Shown here piece by piece: positions 21,706-33,857 of a stretch of 64,000 nucleotides of DNA (its first letter is position 1; each line of letters opens with the position of its first letter). The stretch spans positions 110,590,293 to 110,654,292 of the forward strand of contig NC_064819.1 of the NCBI RefSeq assembly GCF_024166365.1, in the 5' to 3' direction. The notes below the pieces were generated by a model. The model worked only from the letters and a program-made list of their open reading frames with translations. It was not told the DNA's origin and made no database searches. Position numbers and translations under genes: made by a program. This stretch comes from Elephas maximus indicus (Eukaryota > Chordata > Mammalia > Proboscidea > Elephantidae).

Positions 21706-21876
21706 ATGGAAACCCTGGTGGCGTAGGGGTTAAGCAGCTACAGCTGCTAACCAAAAGGTCGGCAGTTCGAATCCACCAAGGGCCCCTCAGAAACTCTATG
21801 GGGCAGTTCTACTCTGTCCTATAGGGTCACTATGAGTCACAATCAATTCGATGGCAATGAGTTTGGGTTTTTTTTT
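21706..21876 (+). mobile_element. AfroSINE, short form, close to consensus
   Basis: The head is GGAAACCCTGGTGGCGTAG. The box-B-like GGTCGGCAGTTCGAATCC is intact. The tail GGCAATGAGTTTGGG is followed by T9. Confidence 0.93.
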
Positions 21877-22807
21877 AATTCCTCACCTTTTTGTAAGAAG
21901 AATCTTGCCCAGCTATGAAAGAAGAGGAGAAACTAAGAGAGGTCAAATTGCTCTGTGCAAGATGCCCAGGGCAAAGGATCCAGCAGGGAGGAGGCCACTG
22001 GAGCAGCAGCTGGGCCCAAGGCAGCTATGGGGGGTTGAGGAGAGGAGGAGGCATAGGCCAGGCAGCCAGAAATCTAGATGCTTTCAGAAAGACTACAATT
22101 TTGAGAACAGACAAAAAGATTCTAAAGGGGTTTTTAGGAAATTCAGCTTTGTCATTAGCAGTATACTCACTTTTTTTTCTCTCCTTCCCCAAGAAACCCT
22201 GGTCAAGATCTATATTGATATTTCAGGTTTGGGGAGGTAAAGATCTGCATTGATCTTTCAGGACTTAGAAGTTATGCAGCTTTTTTCTGTTGCAAAAGTC
22301 CTTAAAGGGGGAGCAAAAGAGCCCAGTTACAGTTGGGCTACATGAGTATAAATGACCAAGCCAGGGCAAAATTATAGAGAAGATGGAAACTTGGGTCCCT
22401 TCCCTCTGATCCACAGTGACCCCTTCTAGAACGCAAAACAGGCAGGCAGTGGCTGATGTCCATGGTCCCTGAGGCCACATAGAGGCAGAAATGGCAGCAG
22501 AGTTTTAGAAGATGGGGACAGGGTTTTCTTTCAGGTTTGGGTCCCATGGCTACGTTAGCATGTCACTAACGTCATCAGGGTGGGAACAGAGAAACCCTGA
22601 GTCAGGTGTTAGGAAGTCCTGAATCAGGCTCCTCCTCTGAGCAGAAGTGTAGCGTACTGGCTTTGGCTCTGGTGGTCAAGAAACCTGAGTGTGAATCCTG
22701 CCACTGGTTGTGGTTGTTAACAGGCTGTTGTTAAAGCATCTTTGACAGTATCTGTCACCCGTGTCACTTCCATGGTGATACCACTTATCTATGAATTTGT
22801 CTTATTA
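21877..22807. other. Intron 4, unassigned
   Basis: Unique-looking. A weak MIR-like stretch lies at 22640-22705. Confidence 0.5.
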
Positions 22808-23163
22808 TGTTAGCTGGCAAGTTGCTAAGATGCTGGAACTATGCCGCCAGTATTTCAAATATCGGCTGCACGGTGGACAGGTTTCAGTGGAGCTTCCACA
22901 TCAGGAAGAAAGCCCTGGAGGTCTTCTTAAAAAAATTAGTCAATGAAACCCCTATGCATTACAACAGACTATTGTCCAATATGGCGTTGGGAGATGAGCC
23001 CCCTAGGTTGGAATGCACTCAAGTTACACAGTGGCCACAACAATGGACTCAATCAAGCATACCTAGGATGGTGTAGATGGCGCAGGACTGGGCGACTTTT
23101 CATTCTGTTGTACCTGGGGTCACCGTGAGCCAACTTGATGGCAACTAACAACACCAACAACAG
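22808..23163 (+). mobile_element. Internally deleted RTE LINE (5' end joined to 3' end)
   Basis: The left part, with GTGGACAGGTTTCAGTGG, I recognise as an RTE 5' leader. The right part, GATGGCGCAGGACTGGGC... GATGGCAACTAACAACACC, is the RTE 3' terminus seen at 36981. The open reading frame in between is absent. Confidence 0.6.
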
Positions 23164-24217
23164 TGTCTGGTATGTAGTGGGACTTTATAAAAAGGTAGCT
23201 ATTATTACTGTTGTGGCTGCAGAACTTCAGTTTACGAGAAAACGGGAGGGAAGGAGAAACTGAGAGGAAGAGGAGAGGGGCAGAGAGAGAGAGAAAGATG
23301 AGCTCAAGGCAGCACAGTGTCTGAAGCGAAGCTTATCTGAGCACCCTAGAACTGTACAGGTCTAAGGAGAAACTTGGAGAACTCCTAGGGTGCAGCTCAC
23401 TCCTGCCTTCCCCAACATGCTGGTGTTCCAAAATCACCTGGAGTCATCTCTTCGGGTCTGGCGTCACTGTCCCCAGGCTGTGTGGGCATGTCAGATTTTG
23501 GAGGATTGATGTCCACCTTTGACATCAGACCAAGGACACTGGAATTGGCCTCTCAGCCAGAGAAGAGGGTGTTGTCAGATTGGCCCTGACTGTGGAAGAC
23601 CCAAGGGCAGACATGTGGGAAGCAATTCCTGAGCTTCCATTCTAGGCACTGGTGGAAACAGGACAGGTGGAAAGACAAACCTCAGTTCATAAGAAAGCAG
23701 AATGCAGTGGCCAGCTCAACAGACGCCCTGCTGCTGCCTTGTGAGGGGTCGGCTGGGTGGAGGAGAGTCGGCAGGCAGCCCGTGCTGCCAGGGGTATTGT
23801 TTGTTCTAGAAGGGATTTCGGCCTTGGACAGGAGGGTGAATTAAATGACAAGCTCCTATGGCTCTTTCCAGTAAGAGGCCAGTAAATAATTCTTTACCCC
23901 AGACAGGACAGGATGTAAGTCTTTATGTCATGGTGAACTGGAATATAGGATACTGTGGACATATCATCACCCCCTTTTGGTGGAGGGAATCCCAGGTGAG
24001 TTGGGCATTCTCTGATGTAAGTTGGGCATTCTCTGATGTATTTCTAAGCTATTCAGGGATTTTCTTTTTTTTTTTTTTTTTTTGAGGAAGGGACTATATT
24101 CTCCATATAGCTTCTTCCCTGAGCCCTATGGGGGATCCTTGTAAAGGAACATCTTTTTTACATGGCTTTACAAATCAATCTTATATTTAGCCTATGTTCA
24201 GAACTATTATACTTATT
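23164..24217. other. Intron 4, unassigned, with a 21-bp tandem pair
   Basis: GTTGGGCATTCTCTGATGTA occurs twice at 24000-24040 with period 21. An oligo-T run lies at about 24065-24083 and a purine-rich stretch at 23230-23300. Confidence 0.6.
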
Positions 24218-24388
24218 TAAAAAAAAAAAAACAACCCAAATCCATTGCTATCAAGTTGATTCAGACTCATAGTGACCCTATAGGACAGAGTGGAACTGCC
24301 CCACAGGGTTTCCAAGAAGTGGCTGGTGGATTTGAACTGCCGCCTTTTTGGTTAAAAGTCGAGCTCTTAACCACTGCACCATTATACT
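24218..24388 (-). mobile_element. AfroSINE, short form, with target-site duplication
   Basis: ATTATACTTAT lies on both sides (just before the A-run and just after CACTGCACC), a clear 11-bp target-site duplication. Confidence 0.93.
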
Positions 24389-25361
24389 TATAGCCTCCTC
24401 CCCACCCCCGGCAAAAAAAAAATCCCAAAACAAACAAACAAACAAAAACGCATATTAAAAAAAAAAAAGTCAAGAGGTCCTCTGGCAATTATTTGTGCTT
24501 AAAACACCAGTGTGGTTATTAAGCATTTAGGACAACTTCAACATGCCTTTAATACAATATATATATTTTTAAGTATGAAGGGAAGTATGGATAAAATGAT
24601 ATATATAATTCCAGAATCAGATAAATTTCTAAATCTCCTAGAAACACAGTAAATTTGAAGAGAAAGATTATCACATAAGGTTTCAAATCTAGGTTTCCAC
24701 TTGTGTACACAGTGTGTACCATGTAGACTCCCAAAATGTTTATTTATCAGTAGGAGGAGAGAGAGGACGATTCTGAACGGAGCCAGCTGAAAGGAGAAAA
24801 CTGCAGAAACCGGCCAGGGAGGGAGTCAGCCGGAACAGCCCGGAGAGAATGTGTTCCTGATTAGGGAGCTGGCCCAGACTTCAGTGATGGGGTGGTGGCG
24901 ACCCCTTCTGGCTTGTCCTGAGATAAACTCTTCTGCTGCTTCCATTGCGGACATGTAGGTGTGTTTTCTATTAGGCTTTCCAGAAACTCATAAATGGTTG
25001 TAAAACCCATTGTGCTAATAGAAGGAACGACATAAATGCTGACTGAAGCTATTAATGCTGGTTGTACTTTATGTAGCTGACTGAAGCAGGCTGAAAACTG
25101 TGAGTTTTTTATGGTTACTTTGTAACAGTTTATTTTTAAGTATCAGTCCATAGATTAGGTTGGATGCTGATGTCCAAACGTTTTGAATGAGCTGTTTAAG
25201 GGACAGTCTAACTTTCTCCGTCATCTGCACCAGCATTTAAACCTGGAGACTTTCTTTCTCAACTCTCCCTCCTCCAAACACTTAGGTCGAAGTGATGTGA
25301 ACCACAGTTTGTCTTGCTTCATCCTCAGTCGGCCACATCTTTTATATAAGAGCAATTTATA
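24389..25361. other. Intron 4, non-repetitive GC-richer block
   Basis: An A-rich stretch with CAAA repeats (24416-24468) is followed, from about 24735, by sequence I cannot match to any repeat. The subsegment 24760-24900 is clearly GC-richer than its surroundings. A conserved non-coding element is possible but unproven. Confidence 0.4.
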
Positions 25362-25560
25362 AATTTTAAGCGCTTGGCTACTAACGGAAAGGTTGGAGGT
25401 TCAAAACCACCTAGAGATGCCTCAGAAGAAAATCCTAGTGATTTACTTTTGAAAGATCATAGCCACTGAAAACCCTACAGGGCGCGGTTCTACTCTGACA
25501 CACGTGGAGTCTCCGTGAGTCAGAGTGGACTCAGTGGCAACTGGTTTGGTTTTGGTTTAT
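25362..25560 (+). mobile_element. AfroSINE, long form 1, 5'-truncated
   Basis: It starts within the tRNA-like part (GCGCTTGGCTACTAACGG) and ends GCAACTGGTTTGGTTTTGG. Confidence 0.85.
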
Positions 25561-25984
25561 TTATAAACTTACAGACTGCGAGTACTGTAGGTCACCCCCT
25601 CCCCATTTCCATAACTAAATTTAAGTAATTATTGTTTTTGGCCTTTCTGTGAATATCCATAAATTGTTTCTTTCGCTCATTCTTTCATTCATTAAACATA
25701 TATCTAACGAGTGCTCACTCTGGACCAAGTTTGGAGCCTCTCGTTTCTCCTGGATTGCTGGGTTAGGATTTAAACAGTGCAGCTGAGGACTATTGAGTGT
25801 GTTAATGGAAACACGGAAGGTAGACGTTCAATGGGTGTTCGCTGGTTTTTTAACTCATTTGATCATGGTATCCTAAATGACCCACTGTTGTTTAAAAACT
25901 CAGTGCCACACACATCTTAAATAATGGCTTAGATAAAATGTATGATATTAATACCCATGGATATAAATGCCCATGAGGCCAGCT

Positions 25985-26185
25985 GCCTAGGTGGGGATCT
26001 GGGCTCTGCCATGTAACTAGTTTGGGCTGGTTGCTTAACCTGGGTACCTCAGTTTCCTTATCTGTAAATGGGGATCATAACATGGCACACCCTGTAGGGT
26101 TGTTGCGAGGAATGATTGAGTCAATGCCTGTAGGGGGCTCAGAACAGTGCCTGGCATGCAGTGAGTGGTCTTCACGTGCCATGTG
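25985..26185 (+). mobile_element. MIR SINE
   Basis: CCTCAGTTTCCTTATCTGTA, GTTGTTGCGAGGAATGATTG and CAGTGCCTGGCATGCAGTG are present. Confidence 0.85.
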
Positions 26186-26189
26186 TGAT

Positions 26190-26345
26190 GTTGTTGTTGT
26201 TGGGTGCTGTTGAGTCAATTCCAACTCATAGGATCCCACATGGCAGAGTAGAACAGCCCTATAGGGCTTTCTTGGCTGTAATCTTTACAGATGCGGATCT
26301 CCAGGCCTTTCTCCATGAACCGCCAACCTTTTGATTAGCTGTTGT
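26190..26345 (-). mobile_element. AfroSINE with RTE-like TTG tail
   Basis: TTGTTGTTGTTGGGTGCTGT shows the (CAA)n-type 3' tail of RTE rather than the oligo-T tail of the short form. The head is truncated. Confidence 0.8.
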
Positions 26346-27019
26346 GTGAAGCTGCTGATGTATAAGAAATAAAGCCAACAACAACAACAACAACAACACT
26401 AATACATTCTTAGAGATGCAAGAAAAAAAAAAATGACTCTTGCCTCTGGCCTCGCTTGACAAATATTGTGTTTAACTCGTCCTCTGCCCTGAGGAAATCA
26501 CCCCAGACGAATTATGCCGAGTCTTTTCTTGTGTTTCGTAAATGCTGACATTAACAGCGATACTCAGCTGGTCCTTTCATTCTGACTCTGCAGCCATAAC
26601 CGCAATCCCACCAGAGTCAACCTTCCGAACAGTCATGAAATAGGGCGACTTTAAAGAGTGAGTGTGGTGGGGCTTGGGGGTGATGGATGCTTTTGCAGAA
26701 TTTCCCAGATAGGCCACAGCCACACCTGAACCTCTCCCCACAGAGCTCAGAGCAGCTCCCTGGGTGCCCGCACCTGGCCCCTGCCAGGTTACAGCTGGTG
26801 GAGAGAGGCTATCCACACGGGGTTTTACACGCACAACTTCTACTACATGAGTTTTGCATCTTCTAAAATTTGAAGTAAGAGCATAGAACATTTATTGTGA
26901 AATTTTATGCTTCTGTTTCCTGAAATCTAGATGTGGTAATGATTTAGATTTAATCAACCCCAAAGAAGAATTTCAAATAGTGTGTCTTTTTCAGCATGGC
27001 TAGATCAGATATTTTCACC
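26346..27019. other. Intron 4, unassigned
   Basis: A (CAA)n microsatellite lies at about 26378-26399; otherwise unique-looking. Confidence 0.5.
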
Positions 27020-27188
27020 ATAAAACAAAAAAACAAAGCCATTGCCGTCTAGTCGATTCCGACTCATAGCCACCCTATAGGACAGGGTAGAACTGCCCCA
27101 TAGAGTTTCCAAGGAGCTGGTGGATTCGAACTGCTGACTTTTTGTTAGCAGCCGTAGCTCTTAACCACTACGCCACCAGGGTTTCCAT
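27020..27188 (-). mobile_element. AfroSINE, short form, with target-site duplication
   Basis: ATTTTCACCATA precedes the A-rich edge and follows the GGGTTTCC head, giving a 12-bp target-site duplication. Confidence 0.93.
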
Positions 27189-28829
27189 TTTCACCATAGC
27201 AAAAAACAAACAAAAAAAACCCCAATCACCTTAAGTTGAAAGTGAATTATATACAAGGATCCACTCTCCCCTACTTTCTCACTAAGAGGACCACAATTTT
27301 TTTTAGGGTAGCAATGTGCCCAGACAAAAATACTCATTTCCCCAGGCTCTCAGACTTTGAGCTAGAGGAGGTCAAATGACCCATATCTAGCCAATGGATG
27401 GGCTTCTGGGAAAGAAAAGACAGATGCAGCTGGCACTACCTGGAACTCAGATGTGATGCCTGGAGGTAGAACAACCATATTGTGGCATAAGGATAAAACT
27501 CATATACTAAAGATGTGGTTTCAGGAGCCCTCAGGAACATGTATTCATGACTTCTTTAAGTAACTACACCTGCCTAGAACTCTCTACTCTCTGGACTTCT
27601 GATATGTGAAAAAAGTGAACTCCAATTATGAAGTTAATATTTATAAAAATTGATCAGAACAGAACATGGCACATAGCAAAATGCTACATAGGTGTTTGGT
27701 AATTAAAATAAAATAAATACTTGCTTTAGCCTTTGTAATCAACTTTCTGTTACATGCAAACACAATCTTTGCCAATTCACATAACCACTGCCAATATTTC
27801 ACTATTATATTATTATTATAGCACCTTGCACAATGCCTGAATAAGTATTTGTTGATAAAATTATTCTATGGGATTTGAGGATAAATGAGGGACCCTAAAA
27901 TCATGTGACTCTATATGCCTCCATATGGTTATGTAACTGGCTTTATCTCTTTAGATGGTCTACAATAGTTCTCTTTCTAAGGATCGTGGTAGTGCTTGGT
28001 TGTTCTCTTGGGGATGGATGAAGGGATTCTATTTGTTTGGCCCGGGCTGCCCTCCTGTCGGGTCTCAGCCTGTACCTATTCCAGGCCTCTTTGTCATCAG
28101 AGCCAAAAGAGGAGCACAGGCCACCACCAACCTGCACCTCTCTGCCAGCAGACACAAGCAGAACAGAGGCCAAGGCCAGGCCTGGGCAAAGTGTTGTTTA
28201 AAACTTGTTTTTGATGTCCCACCATGGGAACAAGAAATGGGTAATCAGTGCAGATGTCAGTAGGCATGAGGCCATCAGAGGGTTAGAGCTGGACAGAGGT
28301 AGGCCTGAGAAATCATGTGGTTGGACATACCCCCCTTCCCATCCTAATATTCAGGATCCGTGGGGGTCCTGGACATGGGATCAGTGCCAAGAAGCATGTT
28401 ACTACGATCCAAATCATTCAATGCTTCTTTGGCCCAAGGCCCTAGAAAAATCATTTGTCCTCTGGCTTCCAGCTGGAAGAACATCAGAATTTCGCCTTCT
28501 GTGTTTTCTCTTTGACTCTTAGTGAAATCTCACCTTTAACACCAAATATATTTGCCTTTAACGTAGTTATAAAAATAAGGGGTAAAAAGAAAAATACCAC
28601 TTAGGCAAACACCACCACACTGACTGTCTTAGTGACAGGAACTGTTCAGATTCCTGCATTCTTACTGATAGGCTCTAAATGAGACTATTTTTTTTAACTG
28701 TGAAAGTTGAATTAATATAACAGAGGTTATAAAAGCATTAGATGTTCTCAGCTGAACTTCATAAGCTAACTGGGGACTGGGAAGTTTCAAAGAAAGATAA
28801 TCGAGAGAATGGAAGGACCTAATGTGAAG
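27189..28829. other. Intron 4, unassigned
   Basis: A MER-type relic is possible at 27320-27480 (TAGCCAATGGATGGGCTTCT). The rest is unique-looking. Confidence 0.4.
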
Positions 28830-29036
28830 ACAAGGAGCCCTGGTGAAGCAACGGTTAAGCACTCAGCTGCTAACCAAAAGGCTGGCAGTTCAAACTCACC
28901 CAGTGGCTCCAAGGGGGAAAGACCCGGCACTCTGCTTCTGTAGAAATTAGCACCTAGACAACCCTATGGAAAAGTTCTACTCTGTCACATGGGGTCACTA
29001 TGAATCCAAAATGAACTCAACGGCACCCAACAACAA
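28830..29036 (+). mobile_element. AfroSINE, long form 2
   Basis: The head is GGAGCCCTGGTGAAGCAACG. The insert is TCTGCTTCTGTAGAAATTAG. The tail CGGCACCCAACAACAATA is RTE-like. Confidence 0.88.
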
Positions 29037-29623
29037 TATGAAGATGGACTTAAAGGACAGGCTGGAGGAGGAAGTAGCATGCAAGAAACACCATTGACAC
29101 TGAAGGGCCAGGATGGGCTCTTCCCTCATCTCTCAGGCAGACAGGGAGAGGAAGTCTTGAAGTGTGTGGGGTATAGTTCACTCATTCATCTGACGAATGT
29201 TTATGAGCACCACTCTGGTCCAAACATCGAGCTGGAATCTGGAATAATGATGAGGAATGAGACACACCTGACAGCTGCCTAGAATCTGCCTCTCAGAGCA
29301 TGGTTCTGGACCAGCAGCACTGGAATTGCCTAGAAGCTCTTAGGCCCCACTCCAGACCCACTGTATCAGTATCTGCATTTAACAAGACTTCTAGGGTACG
29401 CCTATGTACATTCAAGCTGGAGAAGTACTCGTTCTGGATAAAAAAGATAAACAAAAAGAAGCGCTGCTTTACCCGTAAACATATGGGTCTCTTTAGCTAA
29501 TGAGGCTACTCAGGCTAAACCCATAAATAGGCTAGAGGGGTTGGGGTACCTTCCTGAAAGACAGCTCTATAGCAGGTATTCGAAGAAAGCTAGGGGTCTT
29601 AAAGTCAAAGTTTTGTGTAGCAA

Positions 29624-29682
29624 GTTTGTTTGTTTGTTTGTTTGTTTGTTTGTTTGTTTGTTTGTTTGTTTGTTTGTTTGTT
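29624..29682. repeat. (GTTT)n microsatellite
   Basis: About 14 perfect tetranucleotide units. Confidence 0.98.
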
Positions 29683-29708
29683 TAAGAAACAATCCCCTCT
29701 AAGTCACT

Positions 29709-29832
29709 GCTGCTGGAGCTCTGGTGGCACAGTGGTTAAGAGCTAGCTAGGGCTGCTAACCAAAAGGTCGGCAGTTGGAATCCATCAGCTGTTCCTTGGA
29801 AACACTATGGGGCAATTCTACTCTGTGCTATA
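29709..29832 (+). mobile_element. AfroSINE, short form, 3'-truncated
   Basis: It runs from GGAGCTCTGGTGGCACAGTG to CTACTCTGTGCTATA. The tail is missing. Confidence 0.88.
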
Positions 29833-31634
29833 AACTGGGAACACCAGACTGGATTTAACCCCAGGTCTCAATTCTTATGTTTTAGTAGTATTAGTTTGCA
29901 GCAAAAGAGGTTCAAAGCTGAGAAATGCCTAGTCTGCCCAGGCTCACCATGGATTCCACCTCATCTTCTTCTGAAGGATTTCTCCAATGCTTCAGCTATT
30001 CCTTGTGTGAAATGTTGCCCACCCTACCTGGACAAGACGGTGACAAATTTCACAAGGGAATTTATAATTTGGATGTTTGAAATTTTTGCCGGAAGATTCA
30101 GCATGCCACTTGGATTTTACATACTGTCATTTTCAGCCCCAGCTGTATAGAACACGAGGAACCCATTCTACATGCTCATCTACCCAGAGCCAGGCTCCAC
30201 TGAGAGTAGATAGAGACAGGGGAGAATTTTTCCTCAAAGCTATGTGCTAATCACAGACAAGGGGTTATAGGGCAGCCATCCTGTAGACCAACTGCAATGC
30301 TCCCTGCCTATGCACACACAGCAAAAGGTAGATACACAAGCCCACACACATCTATTGCACATCCATGGTCTAAACACCATGTGAGACCTGACTGTATCCC
30401 ATCACTAAAATAACTTTGTATGTAAGCACATTGTTTTCTGATTAACTGATATATGTACCTGTCCATTTAAGGAGGCATGTGAAGACCTCAGCTAGTATAT
30501 AGAAACATCAGCACACACACGTACTGTATGTGTATGTATATATATGTGTGTGTATAGAGACACACACACACACATATAGGAGAGAGAGAGGGGGAAATAG
30601 TTATTTAGCTGCCACGTGCCAACTGTATAACGATAGGAGATATCAGTCGCACAGGGTAAGGTAGCAATAGCAAGAGGTGAAAGAGCATTTGACTTGTGTT
30701 CAAATTAGTCATTTAATGTTCCTTTCTTCCCCAGTTCTTGATCTGAGTCCAGGTCAGGCTAGGAGAACTCATTCTGGTCAGACGGTGGGAAATTCCACCC
30801 CCATGGAATGGTGTTGGTGGTCTCTGCTCAACTCCAGCCAGGTAGCCCACACAGCAAAACACCCGCTCATTCCACTAATGAATGTGCCCACCCATGCAGG
30901 ACCCACCTTCCTCCTTCCCCCTCCCCCACTCATGCCTGCCCCACCCAACGCTTCGCAGCCACAACCTCCTTCCTTATGACGGCCCAAGGATTCGTTTCAG
31001 GAACAAAATTTGTTAAATCATAAATTGCAAGCATCCCACCTCAATAATGAACCAAATCAAAGACCCTCTGGAGGACATCCCCTGGGCAATTCCTGGGAGG
31101 TGACGGAGGAAATATTTGTCCTCTTTAGCTTCCCTCCCACGTCCAGGGCTTTCCATGTAGGATAAGACGTGCAACTATGCAGGACAGCCAGACCTTAGAG
31201 GTTGGACCCACCAAGGCTGGGTTATTTGTTTTTCCTTGCAAGCACGCTAATCAAAGCAAAGCTTTAACCCAACAAACAAACAAACAAAATACCCTGAGTT
31301 TGTTATTTTCACGCAGGGGTTGCCAAAGAAGGCAGCCTGAAGGGTTCCTTTATGACTAGAGGCATTTTTGAAATGAGACAGCAATGGCTGCTTTATAAGG
31401 AAGTGGCAAGACAGCTACATCGTTACCCTCATCACTGCGGTGGCCTGTCTGACCACTGGGAGCCTCCATCAAGATAGCTCCCCACCAGAGGGCTCAGAGG
31501 CCTCAGCTGAGGCCTTCCCAGAAGCCAGTTGTCCTGAGGTAGGACACAGCTGTCCTACTGCAAAACAATCAGTTGGTGTCTCTAGCAGAATAGACATGGA
31601 ACCCCACTGCCACTTCATTGACTTCTGTTTCTGA
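29833..31634. other. Intron 4, unassigned, with CA/TG microsatellite
   Basis: A short interrupted (CA/TG/TA) microsatellite occurs at about 30510-30578. The pyrimidine-rich sequence at 30900-30970 is low complexity. No gene is recognised. Confidence 0.5.
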
Positions 31635-31842
31635 GGACCCTACAGTTGCTATCAAGTCCAGTCTCACTGAAGGTGACTCCATGTGTATCAGAGTAGAACT
31701 ACACACGACAGGGTTTTCAGTGGCTGATTTTTCAGAAGTAGATTGCCAGGTCTTTCTTTCGAAGCATATCTGGGTGGGCTGGAACCACCAACATTTTGGT
31801 TAGCAGATGAGTGCCTTAACTGCTCACACCACCCAGGGACTG
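31635..31842 (-). mobile_element. AfroSINE, long form 1
   Basis: It runs from CAGTTGCTATCAAGTCCAG to CACCCAGGGACTG. Confidence 0.87.
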
Positions 31843-31849
31843 AAGACCC

Positions 31850-32040
31850 TGTTATTGTTGTGCACCATTGAGTCGATTCCAACTTATAGCAACCCTATAT
31901 GACAGAGTAGACTGCCCCTATAGAGTTTTCTTGGCTGTAATCTTTACAGGACCTGATTACCAGGTCTCTTCTCCCATGGAGCAGCTGGTGGGTTTGAATT
32001 GCTGATTTTTCGGTTAGCAGCGGAGCACCTTAACCCTGCA
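31850..32040 (-). mobile_element. AfroSINE, long form 2, head truncated
   Basis: The TTATTGTTGTGCACCATTGAG edge is an RTE-type tail. It directly abuts the previous SINE in the same orientation. Confidence 0.85.
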
Positions 32041-32919
32041 GGGTAATTATAACTCACATTCGTACTGCTTTATACATACTGCCTTAGCTTCCACTTCAGG
32101 TCTCTGGGTCCCTGGGAGAGCCTGAGGCTGAATGAAAGGTGGGAATCGGGTCATGCCCCAGGCCCCTGGAGAGGTCTCTGCCTACAGACTGGACCCACCA
32201 GAGCATGGGGACAGAGGGCTGGGAGGAAGAGAAGGAATTAAGCGCCCTGTGATTGAAGTGGCTTGGAATAATAAATACACACGCTCTCTTCTCAACACGG
32301 CTTGCCACATCCTGGGCATCTGGAAAAAATGCTCCACCTCGCCTCCCCACTGCCCCCCTCTCACCCTCACCCCACCAGCCATTTGCTTTCATGATCCTTT
32401 GGGGGAAAGCACAGCAGAGCGGGCTTTGATAGTAAGAGGCTTGTTAGCTCTGGGCTAACAGCCCTCCCAGGTCGCTTTGAATCCTTTCAAATGCTTTACT
32501 ATTTTAGGTCAAGGAAGTTCATAAAAGTAAAGACTAGGGGTGGTAGAAGGGGGAGAGGAAAGGGAGAAAGAAGCAGTTGGGGGCAGCTCATCACCAGGCA
32601 GCCAGCGCCCTCTGGAGGATCCATCAGGCCTGGGACATGCACTTCCCTTGGTGTGGGAGACAGAAAACGGAAAGTGGCTTAGATATCCCAGAGAGACCTG
32701 GCCTTTTCCGGACTCTCAGCCAACGTTTAGGCATACCACAGGTTCCTGTCTGCAGAAAGCTGCTTAGAAATCCAGAGTAACATTAGCCAACTCAAGTGGT
32801 GATTTCTGTGACTGCCAGAAGAGGGCAGCACATACTTCCACATTACATGGAAAGTGGATCAGGCCAGTCTAAAAGGTGGACACAAGGGAATTTGGGGAGG
32901 GTGAGTGCATTTAACAACA
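32041..32919. other. Intron 4, unassigned
   Basis: Unique-looking, with a GA-rich stretch around 32536-32580. Confidence 0.5.
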
Positions 32920-33010
32920 GCAGCACAATAGGTCTCACTTATAAGTGCCTACTGTGTGCCAAAAACTGTCCCAAGTGCTCTGTATACATTAATTCATTTA
33001 ATTAACATGA
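32920..33010 (-). mobile_element. MIR SINE, left part
   Basis: GTGCCTACTGTGTGCCAAAA and CCAAGTGCTCTGTATACATT are MIR-like. The following SINE interrupts it. Confidence 0.7.
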
Positions 33011-33027
33011 CAATGATACACAAAAGG

Positions 33028-33198
33028 CCAAAACAAACAAAAACCCATTGCCCTTGAGTGGATTCCGACTCATAGTGGCCCTACGGGACAGAGTAAAACA
33101 GCCCCATAGGGCTTCCAAGGAGTGGCTGGTGGATTCAAACTGCCAACCTTTTGCTTAGCAGCCGAGCTCTTAACCACTGTGCCACCAGGGCTCTACTG
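33028..33198 (-). mobile_element. AfroSINE, short form, inside a MIR
   Basis: It runs from CCCATTGCCCTTGAGTGG to CCACCAGGGCTCTAC. Confidence 0.9.
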
Positions 33199-33260
33199 TG
33201 TTTTTATTACAGATGAAGAGATAGAGGCACCTAGAAATTAGGAGAAATTGCTGTTATAGC
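33199..33260 (-). mobile_element. MIR SINE, right part
   Basis: TTATTACAGATGAAGAGATA continues the MIR from 33010. Confidence 0.6.
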
Positions 33261-33277
33261 CTGGAACTGCCTAAGAA

Positions 33278-33622
33278 AGGGGTTAGCAAACCACAGCCCA
33301 AGGGCTACTGCCTTTTGCAGAGTCCCTGGGTGGAGTAAATGTGGGTTGCCAACTCAAACAAGCACCGACTGTTTCTGTATGGCCCTCAGTCAAAGAATGG
33401 GTTTTGTATTTTTAAATTGTTGAAAAAAAATCAGAAGAATACTATTTTGTGGCACATGAAAATTATGGGAAATTCCAATTTCAGAAATTTTACTGGAACA
33501 CAGATCATTTATTTATGAATTATCTATGGCTGTTTTACTGTTTTACAGCATAGTTGAGTAGTCATAGCAAGGACTGTACGATATTTACTGTCTGACGCTT
33601 TACAGAGAAAGTTTGTCAACCT
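33278..33622. mobile_element. hAT-type non-autonomous DNA transposon relic
   Basis: The left end AGGGGTTAGCAAAC and the right end (reverse complement AAGGTTGACAAAC) are inverted copies. The interior TTTTACTGGAACACAG and ATTATCTATGGCTGTTT match a common mammalian hAT/Charlie-like repeat. A piece resembling an AfroSINE head lies at about 33319-33366. Confidence 0.7.
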
Positions 33623-33857
33623 TAGAGATAAGCAGTACCTGTTTTCATACAAGAAGGTCAGGGGTCAGAGTTGACGCGGCACTGAATATGGAGTAGGATG
33701 GCTGTCCCGGAGGGAGCTGGAAGCAGTGTTGACCTCAATTCCCTTTCTTTTCAACAAGGTAGCTCAAAGTCTGAGCAGGAGGGAGGGTTTGACATTTCAC
33801 TGCGTAGCCTCAAAGAAGTAATAGAATGTAAAATTTGAAAAGGACTATGGCAATCAT

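Noticed and set aside
21706..21876. tRNA gene suggested by box-A and box-B-like sequences
   Set aside because: The rest is the AfroSINE body and tail. There is no cloverleaf with an acceptor stem.
32132..32458. 108-codon plus-strand frame, with opposing frame of similar length
   Set aside because: Both strands are open because of composition. There are no splice sites, motifs or similarity that I recognise.
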